DNA of 17,996 nucleotides from Acholeplasmataceae bacterium UBA5617 (GCA_002424575.1 DIKN01000005.1:1-17996); one strand, 5' to 3'; shown: positions 7,402 through 15,601, counted from the first letter of the stretch. Numbers and translations are program-made. Notes: a model not told the origin generated them from the sequence alone.

Positions 7402-10201
7402 AGTTCACGGTGCACGCGAAAACAATCTTCAAAACATTGATATAACCATTCCTAAAAACAAACTCGTCGTCATGACGGGTATTTCGGGTTCTGGGAAAAG
7501 TTCATTAGCTTTTGACACCCTTTATCAAGAAGGGCAACGCCGGTATATGGAATCATTATCCGCCTATGCACGTCAATTTCTCGGCAACTTTGAAAAACCC
7601 GATGTTGATAACATCGAAGGACTTTCACCTTCCATTTCGATTGATCAAAAGACAACCTCAAACAATCCACGTTCAACCGTTGGAACTGTCACAGAAATTT
7701 ATGACTATTTACGCCTTCTTTATGCGCGTGTAGGTATCCCCTATTGTCCGGGAACGGATGAACCCTTGTCAAAACAGTCCATTGAAGAGATGACACTTCG
7801 CGTATTATCCCTCAAGGAGGGAAGTCGTGTTGTCATCATGTCACCGATTGTCGAACGACAAAAAGGGACACATAAAAAGCTAGCAGAACAATACATCAAA
7901 GAAGGTTTCACGCGTGCATATGTGGATGGAGAACACATCACACTTGAAGACATGCCTGAACTCGACAAAAACAAAAATCATGACTTCTTTTTAGTCATCG
8001 ATCGACTCATCGTTAAAGAGGGTATTCGTTCACGCCTTTATGATGCCTTAGAACTTGCAGCTAAACTTGCTAACGGAAAAACGAGAGTTTTAGTGGGTGA
8101 AGATGCGATGCTATCCTTCAGTCAGCACTATGCATGTAATGACTCTAATTTCACCATTCCTGAGCTTGAACCACGGCTTTTTTCATTCAATACACCCATT
8201 GGAGCTTGTCCTTACTGCAATGGTTTGGGTGTCAAATTAGAGGTTGCTGAAGAACTCGTCGTTGACCCTACGAAAGGCTTACTTGATGGTGGGATTATCC
8301 CCTATAAGAATAACGATGTGGATAACTTAAACAATGCCATGATTGATGAAGTCTGCAAGACATATGATATCGATATTCAAAAACCCATTGCAGACATCGC
8401 AAAAGAAAAAGTTAACATCATCCTCTACGGTTCACCCGACCAAATTCATTTTAAAATGCGCTCTTCTTCGGGACGAGTTCATGAAAAAGTTGATTATTTT
8501 GAAGGAATTATCAATAATCTCACGAGACGTTATCGCGAAACAACATCGGAATGGATTCGTTCATGGATCGAAGGTTTTATGACCGAATCAACGTGTCCTG
8601 TATGTCATGGAGCACGTTTAAATGAACAAGCACTATCGGTCAAAATTGGTGGTAAAAACATAGACCAGTTAACGCGTTTATCCATCGATGAAACCATCAC
8701 ATTCTTGAGTCACTTAACGCTAAACAGTGAGCAACAAAAGATAGCGCGTCTTGCTCTTCAGGAGATTATCAGTCGATTAACCTTCCTGCAAGATGTCGGA
8801 CTTGGGTATTTGACGTTAGCACGTTCTGCTGGAACGCTGTCTGGTGGTGAAGCACAGCGCATCCGACTAGCAACGCAGATTGGATCAAAATTGACAGGAG
8901 TTCTCTATGTGCTTGATGAACCATCGATTGGACTTCATCAACGCGATAACCATAAATTGATTGAAACACTTAAAAAAATGCGTGATTTAGGGAATACGCT
9001 TGTCGTGGTTGAACATGACCACGAGACAATGCTTGCCAGCGATTATTTAATCGACATCGGGCCTCGCGCGGGAAAACACGGTGGTATGGTGGTTGCTGCG
9101 GGGACACCTCAAGAAGTGATGGATAATCCAAACAGCATCACAGGTCGTTACTTAAAAGGTTTAGAAAAAGTTGAAGTTCCATCCAAGCGTCGCGAAGGGA
9201 TAGGCCAAGATATTTTGGTGATGGGTGCTAAAGAAAATAATCTTAAAGATATCTCAGTTGCTTTCCCGATCGGTAAAATGACGGTTGTTACTGGTGTTTC
9301 AGGTTCGGGTAAATCAACACTTGTCAATGAGATTTTGATGAAAGGTTTGCAACAAAAACACTACAAAACAAAAGATAAACCTGGATTGCACACCGCCATT
9401 AATGATCATAATTTGATTGATCGTGTTATTGAAATCTCACAATCACCCATTGGTCGAACACCGCGCAGTAACCCCGCAACCTATACGGGAGTCTTCGATG
9501 ATATTCGTGATCTCTATTCACAAACCACAGAAGCCAAAGCACGCGGCTACGATAAAGGAAGATTTTCCTTTAATGTTCGTGGTGGACGATGCGAAGCGTG
9601 CGCTGGTGATGGTGTTAAAAAGATTTCTATGCATTTTTTACCTGATGTGTATGTGCCATGTGAAGTCTGTGGTGGCACACGTTATAATCATGAAACGTTA
9701 CAGATTAAATATAAAGGGAAAAACATCGCAGACGTCTTGGACATGACTGTCGAGGAAGCTCTATTCTTCTTTGAAAATCATCCTAAAATTCATCTTAAAA
9801 TGAAAACTCTCTATGATGTGGGTCTCGATTACATCACATTAGGTCAAGCTGCAACTACACTTTCAGGTGGTGAAGCACAACGTGTCAAATTAGCGAGCGA
9901 ACTCTATCGGCGCATCACCCCATCTTCAATCTATATTTTAGATGAACCTACAACAGGCCTACATACCGATGATGTGAAACGATTACTTAAAGTTCTTCAT
10001 CGAATCGTGGATGAAGGAGCAACCATGGTAATCATCGAACATAATCTGGATGTGATTAAAAATGGCGACCATATCATTGATTTAGGACCTGAGGGGGGCG
10101 ATGGTGGTGGTGAAGTGATTGCCATCGGTACTCCAGAAGAGATTGCACGTGTAGAAAATTCGTACACAGGTCAGTACTTAAAAAAAGCTTTAGAAGTTTG
10201 A
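7388..10201 (+). CDS. uvrA: Excinuclease ABC subunit A
   Basis: The damage-sensing ABC ATPase of nucleotide excision repair, which loads UvrB on lesions. It has 937 residues, normal for UvrA. The ATG at 7388 was chosen over a TTG at 7385: it follows AAGGTGAT, and MDYIKVHGARENNL matches the usual UvrA start. The first ATPase half has Walker A GISGSGKS (31-38), signature LSGGEAQR (484-491) and Walker B VLDEPSIGLH (508-517). The second half has GVSGSGKS (636-643), LSGGEAQR (825-832) and ILDEPTTGLH (850-859). The C-terminal zinc module is intact (C735, C738, C758, C761), and a further CPVC pair lies at 403-406. The N-terminal zinc module has C250, C274 and C277, but position 253 is Ser where Cys is usual. 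uvrB, often the neighbour of uvrA, is not in this window. Confidence 0.97.
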   Translation: MDYIKVHGARENNLQNIDITIPKNKLVVMTGISGSGKSSLAFDTLYQEGQRRYMESLSAYARQFLGNFEKPDVDNIEGLSPSISIDQKTTSNNPRSTVGTVTEIYDYLRLLYARVGIPYCPGTDEPLSKQSIEEMTLRVLSLKEGSRVVIMSPIVERQKGTHKKLAEQYIKEGFTRAYVDGEHITLEDMPELDKNKNHDFFLVIDRLIVKEGIRSRLYDALELAAKLANGKTRVLVGEDAMLSFSQHYACNDSNFTIPELEPRLFSFNTPIGACPYCNGLGVKLEVAEELVVDPTKGLLDGGIIPYKNNDVDNLNNAMIDEVCKTYDIDIQKPIADIAKEKVNIILYGSPDQIHFKMRSSSGRVHEKVDYFEGIINNLTRRYRETTSEWIRSWIEGFMTESTCPVCHGARLNEQALSVKIGGKNIDQLTRLSIDETITFLSHLTLNSEQQKIARLALQEIISRLTFLQDVGLGYLTLARSAGTLSGGEAQRIRLATQIGSKLTGVLYVLDEPSIGLHQRDNHKLIETLKKMRDLGNTLVVVEHDHETMLASDYLIDIGPRAGKHGGMVVAAGTPQEVMDNPNSITGRYLKGLEKVEVPSKRREGIGQDILVMGAKENNLKDISVAFPIGKMTVVTGVSGSGKSTLVNEILMKGLQQKHYKTKDKPGLHTAINDHNLIDRVIEISQSPIGRTPRSNPATYTGVFDDIRDLYSQTTEAKARGYDKGRFSFNVRGGRCEACAGDGVKKISMHFLPDVYVPCEVCGGTRYNHETLQIKYKGKNIADVLDMTVEEALFFFENHPKIHLKMKTLYDVGLDYITLGQAATTLSGGEAQRVKLASELYRRITPSSIYILDEPTTGLHTDDVKRLLKVLHRIVDEGATMVIIEHNLDVIKNGDHIIDLGPEGGDGGGEVIAIGTPEEIARVENSYTGQYLKKALEV

Positions 10202-10239
10202 AAAAATAAAGTATTATGATACACTATTAGGGGACATTG

Positions 10240-10779
10240 ATGAACGAAAAGAAACCGGATCACGATCCAAACAAACTCACAGAAGAGGAACTTCAAGATT
10301 TACTTGAAGAACTTAAAAAGAAAAAAAAGACAACCCGCCAGATGAGCGTCGTTCTTGGTTTTATGTTGCATAAGAACTATGTGATACATATGATTTTATC
10401 GCTTGCAATCAATTTACTTATCTTTGCGGTTGTTTTAGGTCTAGCCATCGGGATAGATGCACCACTTGTTGAGATGACGTTACCCGGATTTATATTTGCA
10501 GTTATCCTGCTCACTCTGATTGAAAACTTTGTTAAAATTCTCATGTTCAAATACCTCACACGCGTCATGCTCTTCAGCATGGGATTACTCTCTGTGATGG
10601 TTCAAATCATGGTTTTGTATCTTGTTGATTTATTACTGGTTGAAGGATTTCACTTCATCGGTATTGAACGTTTAATCGCTTTTGCTTTCGTATTTTCTAT
10701 TCTACGTCTCATCATATCGATTTATTTGAGACGGTTTCTCTATCATGAAAAAGTCGTTATTATGGGAGGTCGCAAATGA
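10240..10779 (+). CDS. YvlD-like four-helix membrane protein (phage holin family 4 type)
   Basis: A 179-residue integral membrane protein. I chose the ATG at 10240, preceded by AGGGGA (10229-10234), over a TTG at 10237. An N-terminal cytoplasmic stretch is acidic (TEEELQDLLEEL, 14-25), then turns into a run of five lysines (26-30). Four hydrophobic segments follow at about 49-72, 81-103, 108-134 and 144-163. The pattern PGF ... GLLSVMVQIMVLYLVD ... GFHFIG resembles B. subtilis YvlD, and the position immediately upstream of hprK is the same as that of yvlD in Bacillus. Family assignment is therefore a combination of hydrophobic pattern and synteny, not a strong motif. The molecular function of YvlD proteins is not established. 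The stop codon overlaps the hprK start (ATGA), indicating translational coupling. Confidence 0.7.
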   Translation: MNEKKPDHDPNKLTEEELQDLLEELKKKKKTTRQMSVVLGFMLHKNYVIHMILSLAINLLIFAVVLGLAIGIDAPLVEMTLPGFIFAVILLTLIENFVKILMFKYLTRVMLFSMGLLSVMVQIMVLYLVDLLLVEGFHFIGIERLIAFAFVFSILRLIISIYLRRFLYHEKVVIMGGRK

Positions 10780-11723
10780 AACTTAAAGTGAAACATCTCG
10801 TTCGAGATATCAATCTTGAACTTCTCAATGACAAAGCTTGCATGAATCGCGATGTCAAATCTGAAATGCTTTCAAGACCAGGTGTTGAACTTGCTGGATT
10901 CTTGGATTATTTTGATCCAGAACGATTGATTCTTATTGGCTCAAAAGAAGCAACTTTTCTTCATAATTTACCCTACGAAGTGAGAAAGCAACGTGTTGAA
11001 GCCATGTTTAAGAAAACTCCACCAGGAGTGATCTTCTCTGTCAACGTTGAAATTGAAGATTTCTTTGTTGAACTAGGTGACCAGTATCAGGTTGCCATCT
11101 TGAAGAGTCAGTCACGAACAACTCCGCTTTCTGGTTCGCTTTACCAATATCTTCATTCCAAGTTAGCACCGCGTACATCGGTTCATGGTGTTCTTCTTGA
11201 TATTCACGGATTAGGAACGTTGATCACCGGTAAATCAGGGATTGGGAAAAGTGAAACAGCACTTGAACTCATCAAACGTGGACACATATTGATCAGCGAT
11301 GATCGTGTGGATATCTTTGAAGCAGCACCCGGTGTCCTCATCGGTTCAGCACCCAAAGTGCTTGAACGATACATCGAAGTTCGTGGTATTGGAATCGTCG
11401 ATGTCGTTCAAATGTTTGGTGCGGGAGCTTATCGTGAAAATAAGAAGGTTCGTTTGGTTGTTGAACTCGAACATTGGAAAAAAGGCAAACAGTACGATCG
11501 CTTAGGAATTGATACAGAAACGATTAAAATCTTTAACACAGAAATCGCTAAAATTACAATCCCTATTTTACCAGGTCGTAACGTTGCAACACTTGTTGAA
11601 TCTGCAGCTATGAATCAAAAACTCAAATATTTAGGTTATAACGCAGCCTTAGAACTCACACAAGCTGTGTCACTTCGTGCAGCAGGAAAACGGAAGGATG
11701 ATGAGGATGACGAAGATTATTGA
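10776..11723 (+). CDS. hprK: HPr kinase/phosphorylase
   Basis: Bifunctional enzyme that phosphorylates Ser46 of HPr with ATP or PPi and removes that phosphate by phosphorolysis. It links glycolytic state to sugar uptake and catabolite control in Gram-positives. The 315-residue protein has the usual N-terminal domain (about 1-130). The kinase domain follows with the conserved VHGV histidine (H138), Walker A GKSGIGKS (152-159), SDDRVD (174-179) and the family signature EVRGIGIVDV (201-210), followed by a conserved FGAGAY. The C-terminus ends in an unusual cluster of acidic residues (KRKDDEDDEDY, 305-315). The ATG at 10776 overlaps the TGA of the upstream gene and follows GGGAGGT. Its 3' end overlaps lgt. 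Neither the HPr gene (ptsH) nor crh is in the window. Confidence 0.97.
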   Translation: MKLKVKHLVRDINLELLNDKACMNRDVKSEMLSRPGVELAGFLDYFDPERLILIGSKEATFLHNLPYEVRKQRVEAMFKKTPPGVIFSVNVEIEDFFVELGDQYQVAILKSQSRTTPLSGSLYQYLHSKLAPRTSVHGVLLDIHGLGTLITGKSGIGKSETALELIKRGHILISDDRVDIFEAAPGVLIGSAPKVLERYIEVRGIGIVDVVQMFGAGAYRENKKVRLVVELEHWKKGKQYDRLGIDTETIKIFNTEIAKITIPILPGRNVATLVESAAMNQKLKYLGYNAALELTQAVSLRAAGKRKDDEDDEDY

Positions 11724-12684
11724 TTTCTTTAAAAAAAGCAGCGATGCAAGAAATTACGTGATTGGTGGAACCATTTTTGTTGTGATGATTCTTCTTGCTG
11801 TATTGACGCAAGATCAATTGCCATATAGTAAAATTGCACTCGACATTGGGGCATTTATCAACAACATATTTGGCACAGATATTGAGTTAACCATTCAATG
11901 GTATGCAGTCTTTATATTGACTGGACTTAGCATTGGGGCTTTCTTTGCCTACGAAGAATTCAAGCGTGTTGGATGGAATCCAGAATGGTTATTTGATGGT
12001 TTACTTTGGGCAGTACCGCTTTCAATTGTGGGCTCTCGTCTTTACTATGTCATCTTTGATCCAAACCCGAGTTATAACTCCTTCATGGATGTGATCAATA
12101 TTCGACAGGGTGGACTTTCTATCCATGGTGCAGTCATTACCGCATTTATCTTCGTCATCTTTTTCACCAAGAAAAAGAAAATCAATTTTTGGATTCTCGC
12201 AGATATTTTAGCTATCGGTTTCTTAATCGGACAGATTGTTGGACGTTGGGGTAATTTCATGAATGCTGAAGCGTATGGACCCGAAATTCAATCAGCTTTT
12301 ATCCTAAGCATTCTCCCCGAGTTCATTAAAAATCAAATGACCATTGGTGGTGTAATCCATCACCCCACATTCCTCTATGAGGGATTATGGAACTTTGTAG
12401 GACTTGTCTTCTTACTGATTGCGAGAAGAAAGAGATGGTTCAAAGTAGGCGATCTCATGGGTCTCTATTTAATTTGGTATGGTCTAGGCCGTGGTGCAAT
12501 CATTGAACCTTTACGTACCGGTGGTGACCCTGGCGATGCCCTTCGGATGTTTGGTTTACCCACAAATATCGTGTTATCGCTCACCCTCTTTATGTTAGGT
12601 GGAGTTGTGCTCATACTCGCAAAACGTTATGCCATCAAAGATCAAAAGTATTATTACGATATGTTGGTTGATATCCATGATTAA
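11707..12684 (+). CDS. lgt: Prolipoprotein diacylglyceryl transferase with extra N-terminal membrane segment
   Basis: Polytopic membrane enzyme that transfers diacylglycerol from phosphatidylglycerol to the lipobox cysteine of prelipoproteins, the first step of lipoprotein maturation. Start codons at 11698, 11701 and 11707 are all possible. I prefer 11707 because GGAAGG ends 9 nt before it; the other two almost touch that site. This gives 325 residues, longer than B. subtilis Lgt. Signatures: IRQGGLSIHG (132-141, with the catalytic-type His140), GRWGNFMNAEAYG (179-191), HPTFLYE (219-225) and YGLGR (258-262) followed by IIEPLR. The added length is mainly an N-terminal hydrophobic segment (about 17-34) with a loop, before the usual first segment beginning near IQWYAVF. 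It overlaps hprK by 17 nt and ppaX by 8 nt. hprK-lgt-ppaX is a conserved Bacillota order. Confidence 0.95.
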   Translation: MTKIIDFFKKSSDARNYVIGGTIFVVMILLAVLTQDQLPYSKIALDIGAFINNIFGTDIELTIQWYAVFILTGLSIGAFFAYEEFKRVGWNPEWLFDGLLWAVPLSIVGSRLYYVIFDPNPSYNSFMDVINIRQGGLSIHGAVITAFIFVIFFTKKKKINFWILADILAIGFLIGQIVGRWGNFMNAEAYGPEIQSAFILSILPEFIKNQMTIGGVIHHPTFLYEGLWNFVGLVFLLIARRKRWFKVGDLMGLYLIWYGLGRGAIIEPLRTGGDPGDALRMFGLPTNIVLSLTLFMLGGVVLILAKRYAIKDQKYYYDMLVDIHD

Positions 12685-13312
12685 GTGTGTTCTCTTCGAT
12701 CTTGATGGAACCCTCATTCAGAGCACTGAGATTATCATTGAAACATTTAAAGTAACTTTTCAAAAATATTTTCCTCAGATTCAGATTTCAGAAGATGAAT
12801 ATACAAACATGTTAGGTCAAACATTATTTACAACCTTTGGTTATTACACATCAAAACCTGAAGAAGTTGATGAGATTGTTCAATTCTATAGAAACTACTC
12901 CAATGATCTTATTGAGCAAGGTCTTAAAAGTTATCCTGGAGCTATTGAGATCATGACGTTTCTTAAGAAAAAGAATGTGAAGATCGGTGTTGTTACCTCC
13001 AAAATGAGAAGCGTAGCAACCCATCATTTGCAGCTCACCGGTTTGTTCGATTTCATCGATGGTTTGATCGGTTATGAAGATGTCAAAGAACACAAACCAT
13101 CACCAGAACCCATTGAAAAAGCACTGCAGTTGTTAGGTGCCAAACCGAGATCAACCATCTACATCGGTGATCACGAGAATGACATCATATCCGCTAAAAA
13201 AGCAGGTATATTCACATGTGCTGTGACATATAGTCAACGCTTAAAAGACATGCTATCGTACAATCCCGATTACGCGATTGACGAACTCATGCATATTAAA
13301 GATATTATTTAA
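12677..13312 (+). CDS. ppaX: HAD-superfamily phosphatase, probable pyrophosphatase PpaX
   Basis: A 211-residue HAD hydrolase with an alpha-helical C1 cap. The nucleophile and acid/base are in DLDGT (D8, D10). Motif II is VVTSK (T107/S108), motif III the lysine in KPSPEP (K140), and motif IV GDHENDI (D165, D169). Overall pattern and the place directly after hprK-lgt match B. subtilis PpaX, which hydrolyses the PPi formed when HprK dephosphorylates P-Ser-HPr. A phosphoglycolate phosphatase-like activity is the alternative. The ATG at 12677 overlaps the lgt stop by 8 nt, with GGTTGAT as a weak ribosome site. Starting at the upstream alternative at 12599 would add 26 non-homologous residues inside lgt, so I rejected it. 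Confidence 0.88.
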   Translation: MIKCVLFDLDGTLIQSTEIIIETFKVTFQKYFPQIQISEDEYTNMLGQTLFTTFGYYTSKPEEVDEIVQFYRNYSNDLIEQGLKSYPGAIEIMTFLKKKNVKIGVVTSKMRSVATHHLQLTGLFDFIDGLIGYEDVKEHKPSPEPIEKALQLLGAKPRSTIYIGDHENDIISAKKAGIFTCAVTYSQRLKDMLSYNPDYAIDELMHIKDII

Positions 13313-13325
13313 GGAGAGATAAAAC

Positions 13326-14243
13326 ATGCTTTACGACGTACTCATTATCGGAACAGGTCCTGCAGGCATTACGGCGGGTATCTATGCAAAACGTGCAAAC
13401 TTAAAGGTTGCTATGTTTGAAAAAGACACACCTGGTGGACAACTATCCAAATACAATGAAATTGAAAATTATACGGGTGCCAAAAAAGTTGCAGGTTATG
13501 AACTTGCAACCATGATGATCGATCATGCATATGATTTAGACATTGAAGTCATCTATGATGAAGTGACGAAGGTTGAACTCGATGGCAACATCAAAAAAGT
13601 CATCACACCTAATGGAACTTATGAAACAAAAACTGTCATCGTTGCCTCTGGTAACGTTCCAAGACGCCTTGGTGTTGAAAACGAGGATGCACTCGCGATG
13701 AATGGTATCAGCTGGTGTGCCATTTGTGATGGCCCTCTCTACAAAGAAAGAAAACTTGTTGTGATCGGTGGAGGAAATTCCGCTGTTGAAGAAGCCGCAT
13801 ACTTGGCAACATTAGCAACCCATGTCACCATTGTTCAAAACTTAGACTTCTTAACCGCTGATCCTAAGGCGCAAGATATTCTGCGAAGCATGCCCAACGT
13901 CGATTATCGATTTGGATCGGTTGTCACCAAGTTTGAAATGGAAAATAATACCCTAACCGGTGTCACCATTAAAAACACGAAAGGCGATATCGAAACTATC
14001 GCTGCAGAAGGTGTTTTTGAATATGTAGGATTGATTCCAGTCACAACCTTCATTAAAGATTTAGGGATTACCAACCAATGGGGTTATGTGATCGCTAACG
14101 AAAAAATGGAAACCGCAGTTCCAGGCATTTATGCTGCAGGTGACGTCATCGTCAAACAAATACGTCAAGTCATCACCGCTGCAGCTGATGGTGCCATCGC
14201 TGCACAAAACGCACTCAAGTATATCGAGTCTTGGGGTAAATAA
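13326..14243 (+). CDS. trxB: Thioredoxin reductase-like flavoprotein with atypical pyridine nucleotide site
   Basis: FAD-containing disulfide reductase, normally passing electrons from NADPH to thioredoxin. It has 305 residues, usual for the family. FAD site GTGPAG (9-14) and TPGGQ (35-39), redox-active CAIC (C131, C134), second nucleotide fold GGGNSAVEEA (148-157), and C-terminal FAD contact YAAGDV (269-274). The stretch after the second fold, where most TrxB proteins have HRRxxxR for the NADPH 2'-phosphate, reads QNLDFLTADPKA (171-182) and has no arginine. The electron donor may therefore be NADH or another reductant; this cannot be settled by reading. Start ATG at 13326 has a very good site, AAGGAGAG, 13 nt after ppaX. 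whiA begins in the next base after the stop. Confidence 0.92.
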   Translation: MLYDVLIIGTGPAGITAGIYAKRANLKVAMFEKDTPGGQLSKYNEIENYTGAKKVAGYELATMMIDHAYDLDIEVIYDEVTKVELDGNIKKVITPNGTYETKTVIVASGNVPRRLGVENEDALAMNGISWCAICDGPLYKERKLVVIGGGNSAVEEAAYLATLATHVTIVQNLDFLTADPKAQDILRSMPNVDYRFGSVVTKFEMENNTLTGVTIKNTKGDIETIAAEGVFEYVGLIPVTTFIKDLGITNQWGYVIANEKMETAVPGIYAAGDVIVKQIRQVITAAADGAIAAQNALKYIESWGK

Positions 14244-15179
14244 GTGAGCTTTGCAAAAATCGTCAAAGAGGAACTGGTGACACTTCCGATTGAGCTTGAA
14301 GAACAGATTGCTGAGTTCTCAGCATTTATCAATCTCAATGGTGAATTTCATATTGAAAGCAAGCGAAAAATGCTCGACTTCAAAACCAACAATCCCACCG
14401 TTGCTAAACGGTTTTTGCAATTAGTTCGATCGCTTTATCAGGCCGAAACCAGTTTAATCACACAAAAGATTAACAAACTCAATCAACGTCATGCTATCAT
14501 CATTCGCATTCAATCGAATGTCGAAGATATCGTGAATGAACACGGCTTACTTGAAGATCCTATTGAGAACCAAGAACTCTCAACAGCAACCCCTGAAGCA
14601 AAGAAAGCATTCCTACGTGCATCCTTTTTAGCAGGGGGATCTGTAAATCATCCCAAGACCGCAGAGTATCATCTTGAAATCTTCACAAAAGAACCCAATC
14701 AAGCCATTTTCCTGCAAAGTATCATGAATTTTTTTGAACTCAATGCCAAGATTACCAAACGTCGCCAAGGATTCATCTGCTACATCAAAGATGCTCAAGG
14801 TGTCAGCGATTTTCTTCAACTCATTGGTGCACAACAAGCACTTTTTCAATTTGAAGACATACGCATCAAAAGAGATTTTAACAATTCCATCAACCGTGTC
14901 ATGAACATGGAAATTGCTAATGAGAAAAAAGCCATTGTTGCAGCAAACGAGCAGATTAGAGATATTGAAATCGTGGAAAAATATATACCCCAAGGACAAA
15001 TTGATGCGAAGAGTAGACAGGTGATTGAGCTTAGAAAAACATACCCTGAAGCGAGTCTTATGGAGCTTGTTCAACTCTTCGAAGAGACTTATCATGATCA
15101 AATCAGTAAGTCCGGTATGAATCATCGATTGGTTAAGATTAAGCAGATGGCCAAAGAGATTAAGGAGGGATTGTCATGA
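14244..15179 (+). CDS. whiA: DNA-binding protein WhiA
   Basis: A 311-residue WhiA: an N-terminal degenerate LAGLIDADG homing-endonuclease-like fold plus a C-terminal helix-turn-helix. In Gram-positives WhiA influences cell division and chromosome segregation, or sporulation genes in Streptomyces. Diagnostic segments are FLAGGSVNHP (128-137) with YHLEIF (142-147), FEDIRIKRDFNNSINR (203-218) and the HTH-region ISKSGMNHRLVKI (287-299). The start is GTG at 14244, directly after the trxB TAA, with a GGGG site 9 nt upstream; MSFAKIVKEEL matches the usual WhiA opening. In Bacillus, rapZ (yvcJ) and yvcK lie between trxB and whiA and crh follows, but here trxB and whiA abut and acpS follows. The TGA stop overlaps the acpS ATG. 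Confidence 0.95.
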   Translation: MSFAKIVKEELVTLPIELEEQIAEFSAFINLNGEFHIESKRKMLDFKTNNPTVAKRFLQLVRSLYQAETSLITQKINKLNQRHAIIIRIQSNVEDIVNEHGLLEDPIENQELSTATPEAKKAFLRASFLAGGSVNHPKTAEYHLEIFTKEPNQAIFLQSIMNFFELNAKITKRRQGFICYIKDAQGVSDFLQLIGAQQALFQFEDIRIKRDFNNSINRVMNMEIANEKKAIVAANEQIRDIEIVEKYIPQGQIDAKSRQVIELRKTYPEASLMELVQLFEETYHDQISKSGMNHRLVKIKQMAKEIKEGLS

Positions 15180-15532
15180 TCATAGGACTCGGTATTGATT
15201 TAGTCGAACTCGATCGTCTTAAAGAACTCATGAGTGATCGTTTTATTGATCGAATACTATCTCGTGCAGAAAAGAAATTATATTTAAATATTGCTGCTGA
15301 AAACACAAAACTATCTTTCATTGGTGGACGGTTTGCTGCAAAAGAAGCCCTCTTTAAAGCCATATCAAAAGGAAATGGAACGGCATACTACACTGATTTT
15401 TCAATCCTCAATCGTGAAAACGGTCAACCCTATGTTGAAACCGATTTCTTTCAAGATGATGAAATTATTCATATCACGATAACCCATACAGACCACCATG
15501 CGATCGCTTATGTGATGATTGAGAAACTTTAA
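15176..15532 (+). CDS. acpS: Holo-[acyl-carrier-protein] synthase
   Basis: Transfers 4'-phosphopantetheine from CoA to the serine of acyl carrier protein, activating it for fatty acid synthesis. The 118-residue protein has the typical AcpS length and motifs: GIDLVELDR (6-14, Mg-binding Asp8) and FAAKEALFKA (53-62, Glu57). GNGTAYYTDFSIL (67-79) takes the place of the usual GTGI region, and the ITHTDHHAIAYV strand near the end corresponds to the common ISHxxxxAxAxV. The ATG overlaps the whiA stop and follows AAGGAGGGA, so it is translationally coupled to whiA. It appears to be the last gene of the long run, because a new promoter follows. Its presence suggests that the organism makes or modifies its own acyl chains. 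Confidence 0.94.
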   Translation: MIIGLGIDLVELDRLKELMSDRFIDRILSRAEKKLYLNIAAENTKLSFIGGRFAAKEALFKAISKGNGTAYYTDFSILNRENGQPYVETDFFQDDEIIHITITHTDHHAIAYVMIEKL

Positions 15533-15549
15533 CATAATGTTTCACAAAG

Positions 15550-15578
15550 TTGTAATTTAAAGGCATATTCGGTATAAT
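15550..15578 (+). promoter_or_regulatory. Sigma-A type promoter before the cysteine-free membrane protein
   Basis: TTGTAA (15550-15555) and TATAAT (15573-15578) are 17 bp apart in the short gap after acpS. The start codon at 15602 follows, with AAGAGG (15586-15591) as ribosome site. No strong terminator was seen after acpS, so readthrough from upstream is also possible. Confidence 0.78.
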
Positions 15579-15601
15579 TCAAATGAAGAGGATGTGACAT
15601 T

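Noticed and set aside
9417..9746. 109-residue forward open frame inside uvrA
   Set aside because: It lies wholly within conserved UvrA sequence, including the C-terminal zinc module, in another frame and without a ribosome site.
10211..10220. TATGAT as a -10 box before the YvlD-like gene
   Set aside because: No acceptable -35 box at 16-18 bp spacing; the gap after uvrA is only 38 nt.
12599..12676. Upstream start for ppaX giving a 237-residue protein
   Set aside because: The extra residues come from the coding sequence of lgt in another frame and do not resemble HAD proteins; the ATG at 12677 gives the normal opening IKCVLFDLDGTL.
14628..15125. Long antisense open frame (165 residues) opposite whiA
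   Set aside because: whiA on the + strand is a clear family member over this whole stretch. The antisense frame has no ribosome site and its translation shows no recognisable motif, so it is a shadow.
15520..15552. Possible terminator hairpin after acpS (AACAT-A-ATGTT with flanking ACTTT/AAAGT)
   Set aside because: The stem is AT-rich, interrupted and lacks a T run, so it is too weak to call a terminator.
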